From the NCBI GenBank assembly GCA_030425185.1, contig JAUIAU010000006.1:59057-123056 (forward strand): a stretch of 64,000 nt of DNA, written 5' to 3'. Made by a program: the position numbers and the translations under genes. The notes under the pieces were generated by a model. That model was given only the letters and a program-made list of their open reading frames with translations, was not told the DNA's origin and ran no database searches. This DNA is from Alphaproteobacteria bacterium (lineage in GTDB: Bacteria; Pseudomonadota; Alphaproteobacteria; Rhodobacterales; Rhodobacteraceae). Every line of letters begins with the position of its first letter. Within the stretch, counting starts at the first letter, position 1. Positions 42,974-53,656 of this stretch are shown here, in pieces.

Positions 42974-43744
42974 ATGACCCGCCCCATTCGCCTTGTGCTT
43001 GCCGGTCTCGGCCTGATCGCCGGGACCGCGCTGTCGGCCAGCGCCCACGAGAACGACGTCGAGATCACGCGGACCGCATCACAGGTCTGCATCACGTCGA
43101 ACGGCACCCCCACGCACGACATCGGCCGCTTTCCGAACAGCGGCAACCCGAACAGCTTCCGCGCCCAGACCGTCCGCGTCTGCGTGCCCGCCGAACCTCG
43201 CCTGACCGGGCGGGTCACCCGGCGCACCAGCGCCTCGGGAATCACGCTGTCGGGTATCCTGATCCGGCCCGGGACCGCGGATTTCTACGACCCGCGCAGC
43301 CCGCGCGGCTTCTCGCGCGATCCGGCCAGCGGCTGGCGTCTGGAAGGGATGGGGGCGGCGCAGGCGCTGGGCATGGACGCGGCCAACGCGCATGTCGATC
43401 ACCGCGGCCTCTACCACTATCACGCCGTGTCCGCCGGTCTGCTGGAGGCGGCGCAGGGAACCGTCATCGGCTATGCGCCGGACGGGTTCGAGATCCACTA
43501 CATCGGGGCAAACGCCCGGTCGTCCTGGCAACTGAAGCCGGGCACCCGCGCCACCGCGCCGGGCGGGCCGCATGACGGGACATACGAGCAGGACTGGGTC
43601 CACGTGGCGGGGTCGGGCAATCTCGACGAATGCAACGGCGCGACCGTGAACGGGCGCTACGTCTACTTCGCGACCGACACCTTCCCGTTCTTCCCGCGCT
43701 GCTTCCGCGGCGAGGTCAGCCGCGATTTCCTCGGTCGCCCCTGA
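42974..43744 (+). CDS. YHYH domain-containing secreted protein
   Basis: Signal peptide; HVDHRGLYHYHAVSAGLLE...VIGYAPDGFEIHY. Confidence 0.82.
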   Translation: MTRPIRLVLAGLGLIAGTALSASAHENDVEITRTASQVCITSNGTPTHDIGRFPNSGNPNSFRAQTVRVCVPAEPRLTGRVTRRTSASGITLSGILIRPGTADFYDPRSPRGFSRDPASGWRLEGMGAAQALGMDAANAHVDHRGLYHYHAVSAGLLEAAQGTVIGYAPDGFEIHYIGANARSSWQLKPGTRATAPGGPHDGTYEQDWVHVAGSGNLDECNGATVNGRYVYFATDTFPFFPRCFRGEVSRDFLGRP

Positions 43745-43774
43745 CGGGGCGCCGGGGCAGCGGGATCGGGGGCA

Positions 43775-43813
43775 CGCAGGCGGCGGGAAAGGAACGCGAA
43801 ACCGCCGCCTGCG
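43775..43813. terminator. Bidirectional terminator-like hairpin between convergent genes
   Basis: CGCAGGCGGCGG (43775-43786) and CCGCCGCCTGCG (43802-43813), perfect 12-bp arms. Confidence 0.6.
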
Positions 43814-43822
43814 CAGCCTGCC

Positions 43823-44014
43823 TCAATTCTTCATTGGGCAGGTACGGATGCCGAACACGCTGTAGAGCGGGCAGTAGCCCACGAGGCCGGTCAGCAACGG
43901 AACAACGCCGACCCAGCCCCAGACGGTCTGCGGACCGACGAAGACGAGCGAGATCAGCACGAGGCCGAGGATGACGCGAAGCACGCGGTCGATGGTGCCT
44001 TCGTTGCGGGACAT
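43823..44014 (-). CDS. DUF2892-like small membrane protein
   Basis: MSRNEGTIDRVLRVILGLVLISLVFVGPQTVWGWVGVVPLLTGLVGYCPLYSVFGIRTCPMKN. Confidence 0.82.
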   Translation of the reverse strand: MSRNEGTIDRVLRVILGLVLISLVFVGPQTVWGWVGVVPLLTGLVGYCPLYSVFGIRTCPMKN

Positions 44015-44172
44015 GGCGAGGTCTCCTTTTTCAGAACTTCGGGGCAGAGCATACGCCCGTCGCGCTGTTCGCACGGTGACTCTGTCACCGGACCTCTGCG
44101 ACAAACCGTTCCAATCTGGCAGAGTCTGCGACCCGGGCGCCGACCTCTTGCCCGCACGTCGGCCGGAATCCG

Positions 44173-44788
44173 TCAGCGCCGCCCGGCCATCAGCACCGTT
44201 TGTCCCCGGCAGGCGGGGTCCTCGGCGACGAAGGCCAGCACCGTCAGGCCCAGCCGCGCGAGCGTGTCGCGGTAGTCCTTCGGCGCGAGGCTGGCGTGGT
44301 AGACCGGATCGTCGCCGACGCGCCCGATCCGTTCGCCCGCCTCCGGTCCGACCGTCAGCAGCAGCACGCCGCCGGGACGCAGGTGCCCGGAAAAAGGCGG
44401 CGAGGGCACGGCGCTGGGCGCTCGGGGTCAGATGGAAGAAGCTGTTCCAGCCGAGGATCCCGTCGAACCGCTCGGGCAGATCGAGCGCGGCCATGTCGCC
44501 TTCGCGCCAGTCCCCGTTCGGCCAGCGCGACCGGGCAAGGGCCAGCATCGGCGCACTGGCGTCGAGGCCGGTCACCCGGAACCCTTCCGCGATCAGGTGC
44601 CCGGCGATCGGCTCTCCGGCGCCGCACCCGGCATCCAGCACCCGCCCGCCCGGCGGCAGCTGTGCCGTGAACCGGTCCAGCCAGACCCGCTCCCACAGGT
44701 CGCGGGTGCGCTCGGCATCGAACCGGGCCGCGTTGACCCGGTAGACCCGCCCGACATCGGCGGCGAGGGGATGGGTGTCCTCGCTCAT
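44173..44788 (-). pseudogene. Class I SAM-dependent methyltransferase, frameshifted
   Basis: N-terminal frame RVLDAGCGAGEPIAGHLIAEGFRVTGLDASAPMLALAR...RRALAAF continues in another frame as SGHLRPGGVLLLTVGPEAGE...VLMAGRR; break at A5 run 44391-44395. Confidence 0.8.
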
Positions 44789-44838
44789 CCGCGCTTCCCG
44801 CTTGACAGGACACCGGGCGCGCCGCATCGCTGCCGCCC

Positions 44839-45183
44839 ATGTCCGAGATCAGCCCGCCCCCGAAGAAACCGAAACGCGCCCAGCAGGTCTATACCCTGCT
44901 TGTCGAGATCGGCCGCGCCCCCGGCGATGGTCTGCCCGACACCGCGACCGGCGCGGCCCTGATGTGCTATGCCTCCGGCGTCGACGAGGCCGAGGCCGTG
45001 CGCGAGACCGTCGCGCTGCTGAAGCAGGCCGATCTCGCGCCGCTCGACGTCACCGGGTATGGCAGTCTTCAGGACCGCCTCGACGCCGGGGACGAGATCG
45101 ATGACGAGGAACGCGCCCTGATGGAGCGCGCGCTGGCCGAGAACTCGGTCGTCGTCGCCCAGACCACGGCTTTCTACGACTGA
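44839..45183 (+). CDS. Hypothetical protein
   Basis: MSEISPPPKKPKRAQQVYTLLVEIGRAPGDGLPDTATGAALMCYASGVDEAEAVRETVALLKQADLAPLDVTGYGSLQDRLDAGDEIDDEERALMERALAENSVVVAQTTAFYD. Confidence 0.65.
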   Translation: MSEISPPPKKPKRAQQVYTLLVEIGRAPGDGLPDTATGAALMCYASGVDEAEAVRETVALLKQADLAPLDVTGYGSLQDRLDAGDEIDDEERALMERALAENSVVVAQTTAFYD

Positions 45184-45189
45184 TCCGGA

Positions 45190-46218
45190 TCAGGCCCCGA
45201 AGGCCCGGTGCGGCGTGCCCAGCACGCCCTTGCGCCGGGCTACCGCGTCGATCACCGCGCGCGCCTCGGCGGCCCGGGCCCAGGGTACCTCGCCGGGGGA
45301 GGGCAGCACCGCCCCGCGCTCGGTCAGCTCGGCAGTCCCCTGCAGCATCACGTCGATCCCGCCCAGCGGCAGCACCCGCGTTTCGTCCACGTCGAGGAAG
45401 ACCATCTCGCCGGTTCCGGTCCAGTCGGGATGCACCGCCCGGCCGACGGCAATGTCGCGCAGGGCGACCAGCAGTTCGGGCTGGCCCGTCAGCGCCTCGA
45501 CCTCGACCGTGGCGAGGCGCAAGCGCTGCTCGCCGTCCAGCACCACCGGCTGGGTCAGTCCGAACCACGGCGGGTTGATGACCATCGCGTCCTGACGCTG
45601 GCGGTCGGTCATCGGCTCGTGCCGCACGCCGCGCAGGAGGACCGGCCCGTCCGGGGTCTGCAGACGGTCGCCGGGCCGCAGCGTTCCGGCCGGGCACCAT
45701 CCGTCCGGCGTCGGCAACGGGGTGTCCGCGGCGACCCCGTTGATGCCCCGTGCGCCCAGCGGGACGGACGCCAGCCGCAGATCGACCAACTCCGGGTCGA
45801 GATCGGTCCACCCGCCGATCAGCGGCAGGGGGCCGACAGCCTCGCAACGGCCCGAGCAGACCGCCCCGGTGACCGCGTTCTCGGCTTGCACGAGCAGGCG
45901 TCCGAGGCCGGTCCAGATCTGCACCGAGATCCGAAGCCGGTCGCCCGCCCCGCAGAAATCCGCCGGGCCCTGCCACGCCGCCGCGCCGTCCGAGGTGCGG
46001 TGCCGCAGCACCAGCGCGCCGCGCGGGTCGATCCACAGTCCGAAGACCCCGCCCGGGCGGCTCCACTGGATACCGGTGCCGATCAGGCCGGTCAGCCCCG
46101 CGGTCAGCCCGGGCACGGTGGCCCCAAGCCAGAGCGATCCGTCCCCGAGCACCTGTGCCGGAGCGGGCGCACCCGTGCGGGCGTCCGCGGCGGACCCGAA
46201 ATCGGCACTGTGATGCAT
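45190..46218 (-). CDS. Hint (Hedgehog/intein)-domain-like protein
   Basis: GVAADTPLPTPDGWCPAGTLRPGDRLQTPDGPVLLRGVRHEPM...INPPWFGLTQPVVLDGEQRLRL...MVFLDVDETRVLPLGGIDVMLQG. Confidence 0.72.
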   Translation of the reverse strand: MHHSADFGSAADARTGAPAPAQVLGDGSLWLGATVPGLTAGLTGLIGTGIQWSRPGGVFGLWIDPRGALVLRHRTSDGAAAWQGPADFCGAGDRLRISVQIWTGLGRLLVQAENAVTGAVCSGRCEAVGPLPLIGGWTDLDPELVDLRLASVPLGARGINGVAADTPLPTPDGWCPAGTLRPGDRLQTPDGPVLLRGVRHEPMTDRQRQDAMVINPPWFGLTQPVVLDGEQRLRLATVEVEALTGQPELLVALRDIAVGRAVHPDWTGTGEMVFLDVDETRVLPLGGIDVMLQGTAELTERGAVLPSPGEVPWARAAEARAVIDAVARRKGVLGTPHRAFGA

Positions 46219-46310
46219 CTCGCGGCTCCGGGTAGTGGCGGCGGCAGCGGCGGGACGGCTTTTCCTTCCCCCCTTGCAATGCTAGCACGGGCGCGCGGAA
46301 GCGGGCCAGT

Positions 46311-46336
46311 CACAACCTACATCTTGTTGTGGATAA
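46311..46336 (+). promoter_or_regulatory. dapE upstream region: CACAAC/GTTGTG inverted repeat and DnaA-box-like TGTGGATAA
   Basis: CACAAC 46311-46316, GTTGTG 46326-46331, TGTGGATAA 46328-46336 (reverse complement TTATCCACA). Confidence 0.5.
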
Positions 46337-46375
46337 CCTCGCTTTCCACCCGATGATGATGTCCCCGAGGTCCCC

Positions 46376-47518
46376 ATGCCCACCGATCCCGTTGCCCTGA
46401 CCGCCGACCTGATCCGCTGCCCCTCGGTCACGCCGGACGAGGGCGGCGCGCTGGTGCTGCTCGAGCGGCATCTCGCTGCGGCCGGGTTCGACTGCACGCG
46501 CGTCGACCGCGGCGGCATCGCCAATCTCTACGCCCGCTGGGGCCGCAAGGGGGCCAATCGCTCGTTCGGGTTCAACGGCCACACCGATGTCGTGCCGGTC
46601 GGCAATCCCGGCGACTGGAGCTTCGATCCCTTCGGCGCCGAGACCGATGGCGACTGGCTCTACGGGCGCGGCGCGACGGACATGAAGTCCGGTGTTGCCG
46701 CCTTCGTCGCCGCCGCGATCGACTTCGTGACCGAGACCCCGCCCGATGGCGCTGTCATCCTCGCGATCACCGGTGACGAGGAGGGCGACGCATTGGACGG
46801 CACGACCGCGCTGCTCGACTGGATGCGCGAGACGGGTGAGGCGATGAGCGTCTGCCTCGTCGGCGAACCGACCTGTCCCGAGACCTTCGGCGAGATGATG
46901 AAGATCGGCCGCCGGGGCTCGATGAGCGCCTTCTTCACTGCGACCGGTGTGCAGGGACATGCCGCCTATCCGCACCGCGCGAAGAACCCGGTGCCCGCGA
47001 TGGCACGGCTGATGGACCGCCTCGCCCGCGCCGAACTGGACCGCGGGACCGAGCACTTCGATGCCTCGACGCTGGCCGTGACCACCATCGATACCGGCAA
47101 CCCGGCCACCAACGTGATCCCGGCGACCTGCCGCGCCACGGTGAACATCCGCTTCAACGACACTCACACCTCGGCGGCGCTGACCGACTGGCTGCGCGCG
47201 CAGGCGGACGAGGTCGCGTCCGAGACCGGGATCGCCATCGCCATGAGCACCAAGGTTTCCGGCGAAAGCTTCCTGACCCCGCCCGGGCCGCTATCCGACC
47301 TCGTGGCGCAGGCGGTCGAGGCCGAGACCGGGATTGCGCCGAGCCTCTCGACGACCGGCGGCACTTCGGATGCGCGCTTCGTCAAGGACCATTGCCCGGT
47401 GGTCGAGTTCGGCCTGACCGGCAAGCGGATGCACGCTGTGGACGAGCGGGTATCTATGCAGGAGGTCCATGCCCTCAAGCGGGTCTATACCCGCATCCTG
47501 CGGGACTACTTCGCATGA
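46376..47518 (+). CDS. dapE: Succinyl-diaminopimelate desuccinylase
   Basis: [49 protein letters not shown]...[10 protein letters not shown]...[19 protein letters not shown]. Confidence 0.95.
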   Translation: MPTDPVALTADLIRCPSVTPDEGGALVLLERHLAAAGFDCTRVDRGGIANLYARWGRKGANRSFGFNGHTDVVPVGNPGDWSFDPFGAETDGDWLYGRGATDMKSGVAAFVAAAIDFVTETPPDGAVILAITGDEEGDALDGTTALLDWMRETGEAMSVCLVGEPTCPETFGEMMKIGRRGSMSAFFTATGVQGHAAYPHRAKNPVPAMARLMDRLARAELDRGTEHFDASTLAVTTIDTGNPATNVIPATCRATVNIRFNDTHTSAALTDWLRAQADEVASETGIAIAMSTKVSGESFLTPPGPLSDLVAQAVEAETGIAPSLSTTGGTSDARFVKDHCPVVEFGLTGKRMHAVDERVSMQEVHALKRVYTRILRDYFA

Positions 47519-47946
47519 CCCTGGTCGTCACCGAGGCCACGTCCGAAGCTGACCTCGCGCACTGCCTCGCCCTGCGTCGCCGGGTGTTCATCGAGGAGCA
47601 GAATGTCCCCGAGGCCGACGACCTCGACGGGCGTGACGCAACGGCCATTCACCTGCTGGGGCGGCTCGACGGCACGCCCGTCGCCGCGCTGCGCCTGCGC
47701 TTGCTGCCGCCCTATGGCAAGGTTGAGCGCGTCTGCGTCCTGCCCGAGGCGCGCGGCACCGGCGCCGGTGCCGCGCTGATGGCGGCCGCGCTCGACCGCC
47801 TGCGGGCCGAACCGGGCATCGCCACCGCGAAGCTCGGCGCGCAGCTCAGCGCCGTCGGGTTCTACGATCGTCTCGGCTTCTCTCCGTTGGGCGAGGACTA
47901 TCTCGACGCGGGGATCCCGCACCGGGACATGGTGCGCGCCCTCTGA
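47515..47946 (+). CDS. GNAT family N-acetyltransferase
   Basis: [30 protein letters not shown]...[24 protein letters not shown]. Confidence 0.9.
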   Translation: MTLVVTEATSEADLAHCLALRRRVFIEEQNVPEADDLDGRDATAIHLLGRLDGTPVAALRLRLLPPYGKVERVCVLPEARGTGAGAALMAAALDRLRAEPGIATAKLGAQLSAVGFYDRLGFSPLGEDYLDAGIPHRDMVRAL

Positions 47947-48000
47947 ACGCCCGCCACGTTCCCGCGTGACGCGCCCCTGCGCCCGTGCTAGCGGCGAAGG

Positions 48001-50268
48001 ATGGAGCATCTTCCGACCAAAGAGCAGATCCGCGCCTGGATCGCCGAGAATCCCACCCAGACCTCGAAGCGCGACATCGCCCGTGCCTTCGGGATCAAGG
48101 GCGCGGCCCGCATCGACCTGAAACGGGTCCTGAAGGAACTGGAACAGGAAGGCCTGCTCGAAAAGCGCCGCAAGCACTTCCGCGCGCCCGGCACGCTGCC
48201 CCCGGTCACCGTGGCCGAGGTTGCCCGTGTCGATCCCGACGGCGACGTGTTCCTGCGCCCGCTCGAGTGGGACGCGGCCGACGGCGATGCCCCCGCTATC
48301 CTCTTCGTCGCCAAGCCCGACGATCCCGGGGTCGGGGCGGGCGACCGGCTCTTGGTGCGCGTGGCACAGGTCGAGGCCGACGATCACGCCTACGAGGCGC
48401 GCCTGATCCGGCGCATCGGCACCCCGCGCGGGGCCGCAAAGATCCTCGGGATCTTCCGCAAGACCGCCGAGGGCGGCCGCATCCAGCCCATCGACAAGGG
48501 CGCCGACAAGGAATGGCGCGTCCCGCCGGGCGCGATGCACGGCGCCAAGGACGGCGAACTGGTCGAGGCCGAGCAGACCGGCCCGCGCGGCCGCATGGGC
48601 CTGCCGGTGGCGCAGATCGTGGCCCGCCTGGGCGATCCGCTGGGCGCCAAGTCGGTCTCGCTGATCGCCATCCACCAGCACGGCATCCCCGACGACTTTC
48701 CCGACGCTGTGCTGGCCGAGGCCGACCGCGCCAGGCCGCAGGGCCTCGGCACCCGCGAAGACCTGCGCGAGGTGCCGCTGGTTACCATCGACCCGCCCGA
48801 CGCCCGCGACCGGGACGACGCCGTCTGCGCGCTGCCGGACCCGGACCCGGCCAACCCGGGCGGACATGTCCTGTGGGTCGCCATCGCGGATGTCGCCGCT
48901 TACGTGACACCGGGTTCCGCGCTCGACCGCGAGGCCCGCCTGCGCGGCAACTCCACCTATTTCCCGGACCGCGTCGTGCCGATGTTGCCCGACCGGCTGT
49001 CGGGCGATCTGTGCTCGCTCCACGCCGACGTGCCGCGCGCCTGCGTCGCGGTGCGCATCGTGATCGACGCCGAGGGCGAGAAACGCGGCCACCGGTTCGT
49101 GCGGGGCCTGATGTCGAGCCGCGCCGCGCTCAGCTACCAGCAGGCGCAGGACGCCATCGACGGGTCCCCCGACAGCGTGACCGCGCCCCTGCTCGAGCCG
49201 GTGCTGCGGCCGCTCTGGGATGCCTATGCCGCGCTCCGCCGCGCCCGCGGCCGGCGCCAGCCGCTGGAACTGGACCTGCCCGAACGCCGGATCGAACTGG
49301 ACGAGGCGGGCACCGTGACCTCGGTCGCCTTCCGGGACCGCTTCGACGCGCACAAGCTGATCGAGGAATGCATGGTGCTGGCGAATGTCTGCGCCGCCGA
49401 GACGCTGCAGGCCAAGCGTTCGCCGCTGCTCTACCGCGTCCACGAGGAGCCCGCGCCCGAGCGGATCGAGGCGCTGCGCGAGGTGGCGCAGGCGTCCGGA
49501 CTGAAACTCGCCAAGGGGCAGGTGCTGCAGACCGGCACGCTGAACCGCCTTCTGGCCGACGCCGCCGGGCGCGAGGACGCCGAGCTGATCAACCTCAGCA
49601 CGCTGCGCGCGATGACGCAGGCCTACTATTCGCCCGAGAACTTCGGCCATTTCGGCCTCGCGCTGGCGGCCTATGCGCATTTCACCTCGCCGATCCGCCG
49701 CTATTCCGACCTGATCGTGCACCGGGCCCTGATCCGGGCGCATGGCTGGGGCCCCGACCCGAAGAAGGACGGTCTGTCCGACGACGATATCGAGCGGCTC
49801 GACAAGACGGCGCAGGCGATTTCAGAGGCCGAGCGCCGGTCGATGGCCGCGGAGCGTGACACGATCGACCGATACCTCGCCGCCTTCCTGTCCGACCGGG
49901 TCGGCAACGAGTTCGCCGGGCGCATCTCGGGCGTCACCCGGTTCGGCATCTTCGTGAAGCTCGACGAGACCGGCGCAGACGGGCTGGTTCCGATTCGGGC
50001 GCTGGGCCGCGAGTATTTCCGCCACGATCCGGCGACCGACACCCTGACCGGCACCGAGACCGGGGTGGTCATCGGCCTTGGCCAGCGGGTGCTCGTGCGC
50101 CTGACCGAGGCCACGCCGATCACCGGCGGGCTGTCGCTGGAACTGCTGGAGATCGAGGGCGAGACCCGCAAGCCGCCGCGCCGCAAGCCGTCGCGCCCCG
50201 GCAAGGGCAAGCCCGCGTCAGTGAAGCGCGGCAAGATCCGGTCGGCAAAGCCTCGCCGCAACCGCTAG
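48001..50268 (+). CDS. rnr: Ribonuclease R
   Basis: LVTIDPPDARDRDDAVCALPD...VAIADVAAYVTPGSALDREARLRGNSTYFPDRVVPMLPDRLS...YAHFTSPIRRYSDLIVHRAL; S1-like C-terminus. Confidence 0.95.
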   Translation: MEHLPTKEQIRAWIAENPTQTSKRDIARAFGIKGAARIDLKRVLKELEQEGLLEKRRKHFRAPGTLPPVTVAEVARVDPDGDVFLRPLEWDAADGDAPAILFVAKPDDPGVGAGDRLLVRVAQVEADDHAYEARLIRRIGTPRGAAKILGIFRKTAEGGRIQPIDKGADKEWRVPPGAMHGAKDGELVEAEQTGPRGRMGLPVAQIVARLGDPLGAKSVSLIAIHQHGIPDDFPDAVLAEADRARPQGLGTREDLREVPLVTIDPPDARDRDDAVCALPDPDPANPGGHVLWVAIADVAAYVTPGSALDREARLRGNSTYFPDRVVPMLPDRLSGDLCSLHADVPRACVAVRIVIDAEGEKRGHRFVRGLMSSRAALSYQQAQDAIDGSPDSVTAPLLEPVLRPLWDAYAALRRARGRRQPLELDLPERRIELDEAGTVTSVAFRDRFDAHKLIEECMVLANVCAAETLQAKRSPLLYRVHEEPAPERIEALREVAQASGLKLAKGQVLQTGTLNRLLADAAGREDAELINLSTLRAMTQAYYSPENFGHFGLALAAYAHFTSPIRRYSDLIVHRALIRAHGWGPDPKKDGLSDDDIERLDKTAQAISEAERRSMAAERDTIDRYLAAFLSDRVGNEFAGRISGVTRFGIFVKLDETGADGLVPIRALGREYFRHDPATDTLTGTETGVVIGLGQRVLVRLTEATPITGGLSLELLEIEGETRKPPRRKPSRPGKGKPASVKRGKIRSAKPRRNR

Positions 50269-50373
50269 GGGCCTCCCGCAAGACGGTTGGGCACCGCGCC
50301 CGCCTGCGCTACTCTGGCAGTGAGCGCCGGATGAACCGTCGCCACGGCAGGACCAAGGGCAGGAGCACGACCC

Positions 50374-51750
50374 ATGCGCACGGTGATCGCACGCCTCTCC
50401 GGTGTCGCCGCAGGCCTGCTGCTGGCGCTGGGCGGAGCCGCGTCGGCCTTCGCCCCCGACACCTCGGCGCGTCCGCAGGCCCGCACGCTGACGCTGGAAC
50501 AGGTCGCCGACACCGCCGCCACGGTGCCGTCAGGCCTCGCCGTGACCCGCTCGCTGCGCCCGGTTGCCCGCACCGGCACCCCGCGCGCCCAGACCCCGGT
50601 GCAGGCCACCGTCCAGCCGCACCGCGCCAACCCGGCGGCCTTCAACCGCTGGGTCGCCGATTTCCGCCGCCGCGCGCTGCGCCAGGGCATCCCGGCGCAG
50701 GTCTTCGACCGCGCCTTCGCCGAGGCCGAGTACCTCTCCGTGGTGATCGAGCGCGACCGGCGGCAGAGCGAGTTCACCAAGCAGCTCTGGGAGTATCTCG
50801 ACACCGCCGTCTCGGACAGCCGGGTGCGGAACGGACGGTCGAACTTCCGCGCGCAGGAGCGCACCCTGCGGCGGATCGAGGCGACCTATGGCGTGGACGC
50901 CCAGGTTGTCGCCGCGATCTGGGGGCTGGAGAGCGCCTATGGCACCTTCCGGGGCGACACCAACACGATCAGCGCGATGGCAACGCTGGCTTTCGACGGT
51001 CGGCGCAAGCGATTCTTCGAGGCGCAGCTGATGGCGGCGCTGCGCATCCTCGCCGCGGGCGATACCGACATGCGGCACATGCGCGGCAGCTGGGCCGGGG
51101 CGATGGGACACACCCAGTTCATGCCGGACAGCTTCCTCAGCTACGCCGTCGATTTCACCGGCGACGGCCGCCGCGACATCTGGGGCGACGACCCGACCGA
51201 CGCGCTCGCGTCCACCGCGAACTACCTCCGCGCGCATGGCTGGCGGCGGGGCCAGCCCTGGGGCATGGAAGTGCAGTTGCCGCGCAACTTCGACTACAGC
51301 CAGACCGGCGAGCGCATCAAGAAATCGGTCGCCGCGTGGATGGCCGCCGGGGTGCGCCGGATCGACGGCAGCGCGATCCCGGACCACGGGCGCGCCTCGG
51401 TGCTGGTGCCCGCGGGCGCGCAGGGCGCGGCGTTCCTGATCTTTGACAACTTCCATGTCATCGAGCGCTACAACCCGGCCGACGCCTACGTGATCGCCGT
51501 CGGGCATCTCGGCGACCGTATCCTCGGCGGCGGCGCGATCCGCGCCGGCTGGCCCCGCGGGGACCGCGCGCTCAGCTTCGACGAGAAGGTCGAGCTGCAG
51601 CGCCTGCTGACGGCGGCCGGGCATCCGCCGGGCAAGATCGACGGGATCATCGGGCCGAATACCATCGAGGCGGTGCGCCGCTACCAGCGCGGCCAGGGCC
51701 TCATTCCGGACGGCTACGTGTCGCTCGACATCCTGCGCCGCCTGCGCTGA
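50374..51750 (+). CDS. Lytic murein transglycosylase (MltB-like) with peptidoglycan-binding domain
   Basis: AIWGLESAYGTFRGDTNTISAMATLAFDGRR...GAMGHTQFMPDSFLSYAVDFTGDGRRDIW; C-terminal PG_binding_1-like repeat. Confidence 0.92.
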   Translation: MRTVIARLSGVAAGLLLALGGAASAFAPDTSARPQARTLTLEQVADTAATVPSGLAVTRSLRPVARTGTPRAQTPVQATVQPHRANPAAFNRWVADFRRRALRQGIPAQVFDRAFAEAEYLSVVIERDRRQSEFTKQLWEYLDTAVSDSRVRNGRSNFRAQERTLRRIEATYGVDAQVVAAIWGLESAYGTFRGDTNTISAMATLAFDGRRKRFFEAQLMAALRILAAGDTDMRHMRGSWAGAMGHTQFMPDSFLSYAVDFTGDGRRDIWGDDPTDALASTANYLRAHGWRRGQPWGMEVQLPRNFDYSQTGERIKKSVAAWMAAGVRRIDGSAIPDHGRASVLVPAGAQGAAFLIFDNFHVIERYNPADAYVIAVGHLGDRILGGGAIRAGWPRGDRALSFDEKVELQRLLTAAGHPPGKIDGIIGPNTIEAVRRYQRGQGLIPDGYVSLDILRRLR

Positions 51751-51835
51751 CGCCGCGGCGCGGCAACTCCGCTCTGGCGTTTCTGTCCGGCTTCGGCTAG
51801 GGGCCGCGCAACCCATTCCAGTGAAAGCCCCTCCC

Positions 51836-53656
51836 ATGGACCTGCGCAACATTGCGATCATCGCCCACGTGGACCACGGCAAGACCACGCTTGTGGACGA
51901 GCTTCTGAAACAGTCGGGCACCTATCGCGAGGGGCAGGCCACCACCGAGCGCGCGATGGATTCGAACGACATCGAGCGCGAACGTGGCATCACGATCCTC
52001 GCCAAGGCCACCTCCGTCGAGTGGAAAGGCACCCGGATCAACATCGTGGACACCCCCGGCCACGCCGACTTCGGCGGCGAGGTCGAGCGCATCCTCAGCA
52101 TGGTGGACGGCGTCGTCCTGCTGGTCGATGCCGCCGAGGGCCCGATGCCGCAGACCAAGTTCGTGACCTCCAAGGCGCTGGCGCTGGGCCTGCGCCCGAT
52201 CGTCGTGCTGAACAAGGTCGACAAGCCCGACGCCGAGCCGGACCGCGCGCTGGACGAGTGCTTCGACCTCTTCGCCGCCCTCGACGCCACCGAGGAGCAG
52301 CTCGACTTCCCCCATCTCTACGCCTCCGGCCGCTCCGGCTGGGCCGACGAGACGCTGGACGGTCCCCGCAAGGATCTCTCGGCGCTCTTCGATCTTGTCG
52401 TCCGCCACGTCGCACCGCCGAAGCAGCAGGAACAGGCCGACCAGGCCTTCTCGATGCTGGCCACCACGCTGGGCGCCGATCCGTTCATCGGCCGCCTGCT
52501 GACCGGCCGCGTCGAGACCGGCACCCTGCGCACCGGCACCACGCTGAAGGCCCTGTCGCGCAAGGGCGACGAGATCGAGCGCTTCCGCGTCACCAAGATC
52601 CTCGCCTTCCGGGGCTTGTCGCAACAGCCCATCGAGGAGGCCGTCGCGGGCGACATCGTCTCGATCGCCGGCATGACCAAGGCGACCGTCGCCGACACGC
52701 TCTGCGATCCGTCGATCACCGATGCGATCCCGGCGCAGCCCATCGACCCGCCGACGATCACCGTGACCTTCGGCATCAACGACAGCCCGCTCGCCGGGCG
52801 TGACGGCAAGAAGGTGCAGTCCCGCGTCATCCGCGAGCGTCTGCTCAAGGAAGCCGAGACCAACGTGGCGATCCGCGTCACCGACACCCCCGGCGGCGAG
52901 GCCTTCGAGGTTGCCGGGCGCGGCGAACTCCAGATGGGCGTCCTGATCGAGAACATGCGCCGCGAAGGGTTCGAGCTGTCGATCTCGCGTCCGCAGGTGC
53001 TGTTCCGTGACGAGGGCGGCCAGCGCCTCGAACCGATCGAGGAAGTCACCATCGACGTGGACGACGAATTCACCGGTGCCGTGATCGAGAAGGTCACCGG
53101 GGCCCGCAAGGGCGACCTCGTCGAGATGAAACCGGCCGGGGTCGGCAAGACCCGGATCATCGCGCATGTGCCGTCGCGCGGCCTGATCGGCTATCACGGC
53201 GAGTTTCTCACCGACACCCGCGGCACCGGCGTGCTGAACCGCGTGTTCTACGCCTGGCAGCCCTACAAGGGACCGATCCCCGGCCGCCGCGCGGGCGTCC
53301 TGATCTCGATGGAAGACGGCGAGGCCGTGGCCTATGCCCTGTGGAACCTCGAGGAGCGCGGACGCCTCTTCATCGGCCCGCAGGAGAAGGTCTACCAGGG
53401 CATGATCATCGGCGAGCACTCGCGCGACAACGATCTCGAGGTGAACCCGCTGAAGGGCAAGAAGCTGACCAACGTGCGCGCCTCGGGCACGGACGAGGCC
53501 GTGCGCCTGACGCCGCCGATCACCCTCAGCCTCGAAGCCGCGATCGCCTACATCGATGACGACGAACTGGTCGAGGTCACGCCCAACGCCATCCGGCTGC
53601 GCAAGCGGTTCCTCGATCCGCACGAGCGCAAGCGTCAGGCCCGCGCGGCGTCCTGA
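51836..53656 (+). CDS. typA: Translational GTPase TypA/BipA
   Basis: [63 protein letters not shown]...[17 protein letters not shown]. Confidence 0.96.
   Translation: MDLRNIAIIAHVDHGKTTLVDELLKQSGTYREGQATTERAMDSNDIERERGITILAKATSVEWKGTRINIVDTPGHADFGGEVERILSMVDGVVLLVDAAEGPMPQTKFVTSKALALGLRPIVVLNKVDKPDAEPDRALDECFDLFAALDATEEQLDFPHLYASGRSGWADETLDGPRKDLSALFDLVVRHVAPPKQQEQADQAFSMLATTLGADPFIGRLLTGRVETGTLRTGTTLKALSRKGDEIERFRVTKILAFRGLSQQPIEEAVAGDIVSIAGMTKATVADTLCDPSITDAIPAQPIDPPTITVTFGINDSPLAGRDGKKVQSRVIRERLLKEAETNVAIRVTDTPGGEAFEVAGRGELQMGVLIENMRREGFELSISRPQVLFRDEGGQRLEPIEEVTIDVDDEFTGAVIEKVTGARKGDLVEMKPAGVGKTRIIAHVPSRGLIGYHGEFLTDTRGTGVLNRVFYAWQPYKGPIPGRRAGVLISMEDGEAVAYALWNLEERGRLFIGPQEKVYQGMIIGEHSRDNDLEVNPLKGKKLTNVRASGTDEAVRLTPPITLSLEAAIAYIDDDELVEVTPNAIRLRKRFLDPHERKRQARAAS

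Noticed and set aside
47985-49859. 624-aa plus-strand ORF overlapping rnr in another frame
   Set aside because: Rich in Arg/Gly/Pro with no family resemblance; the rnr frame is unambiguous
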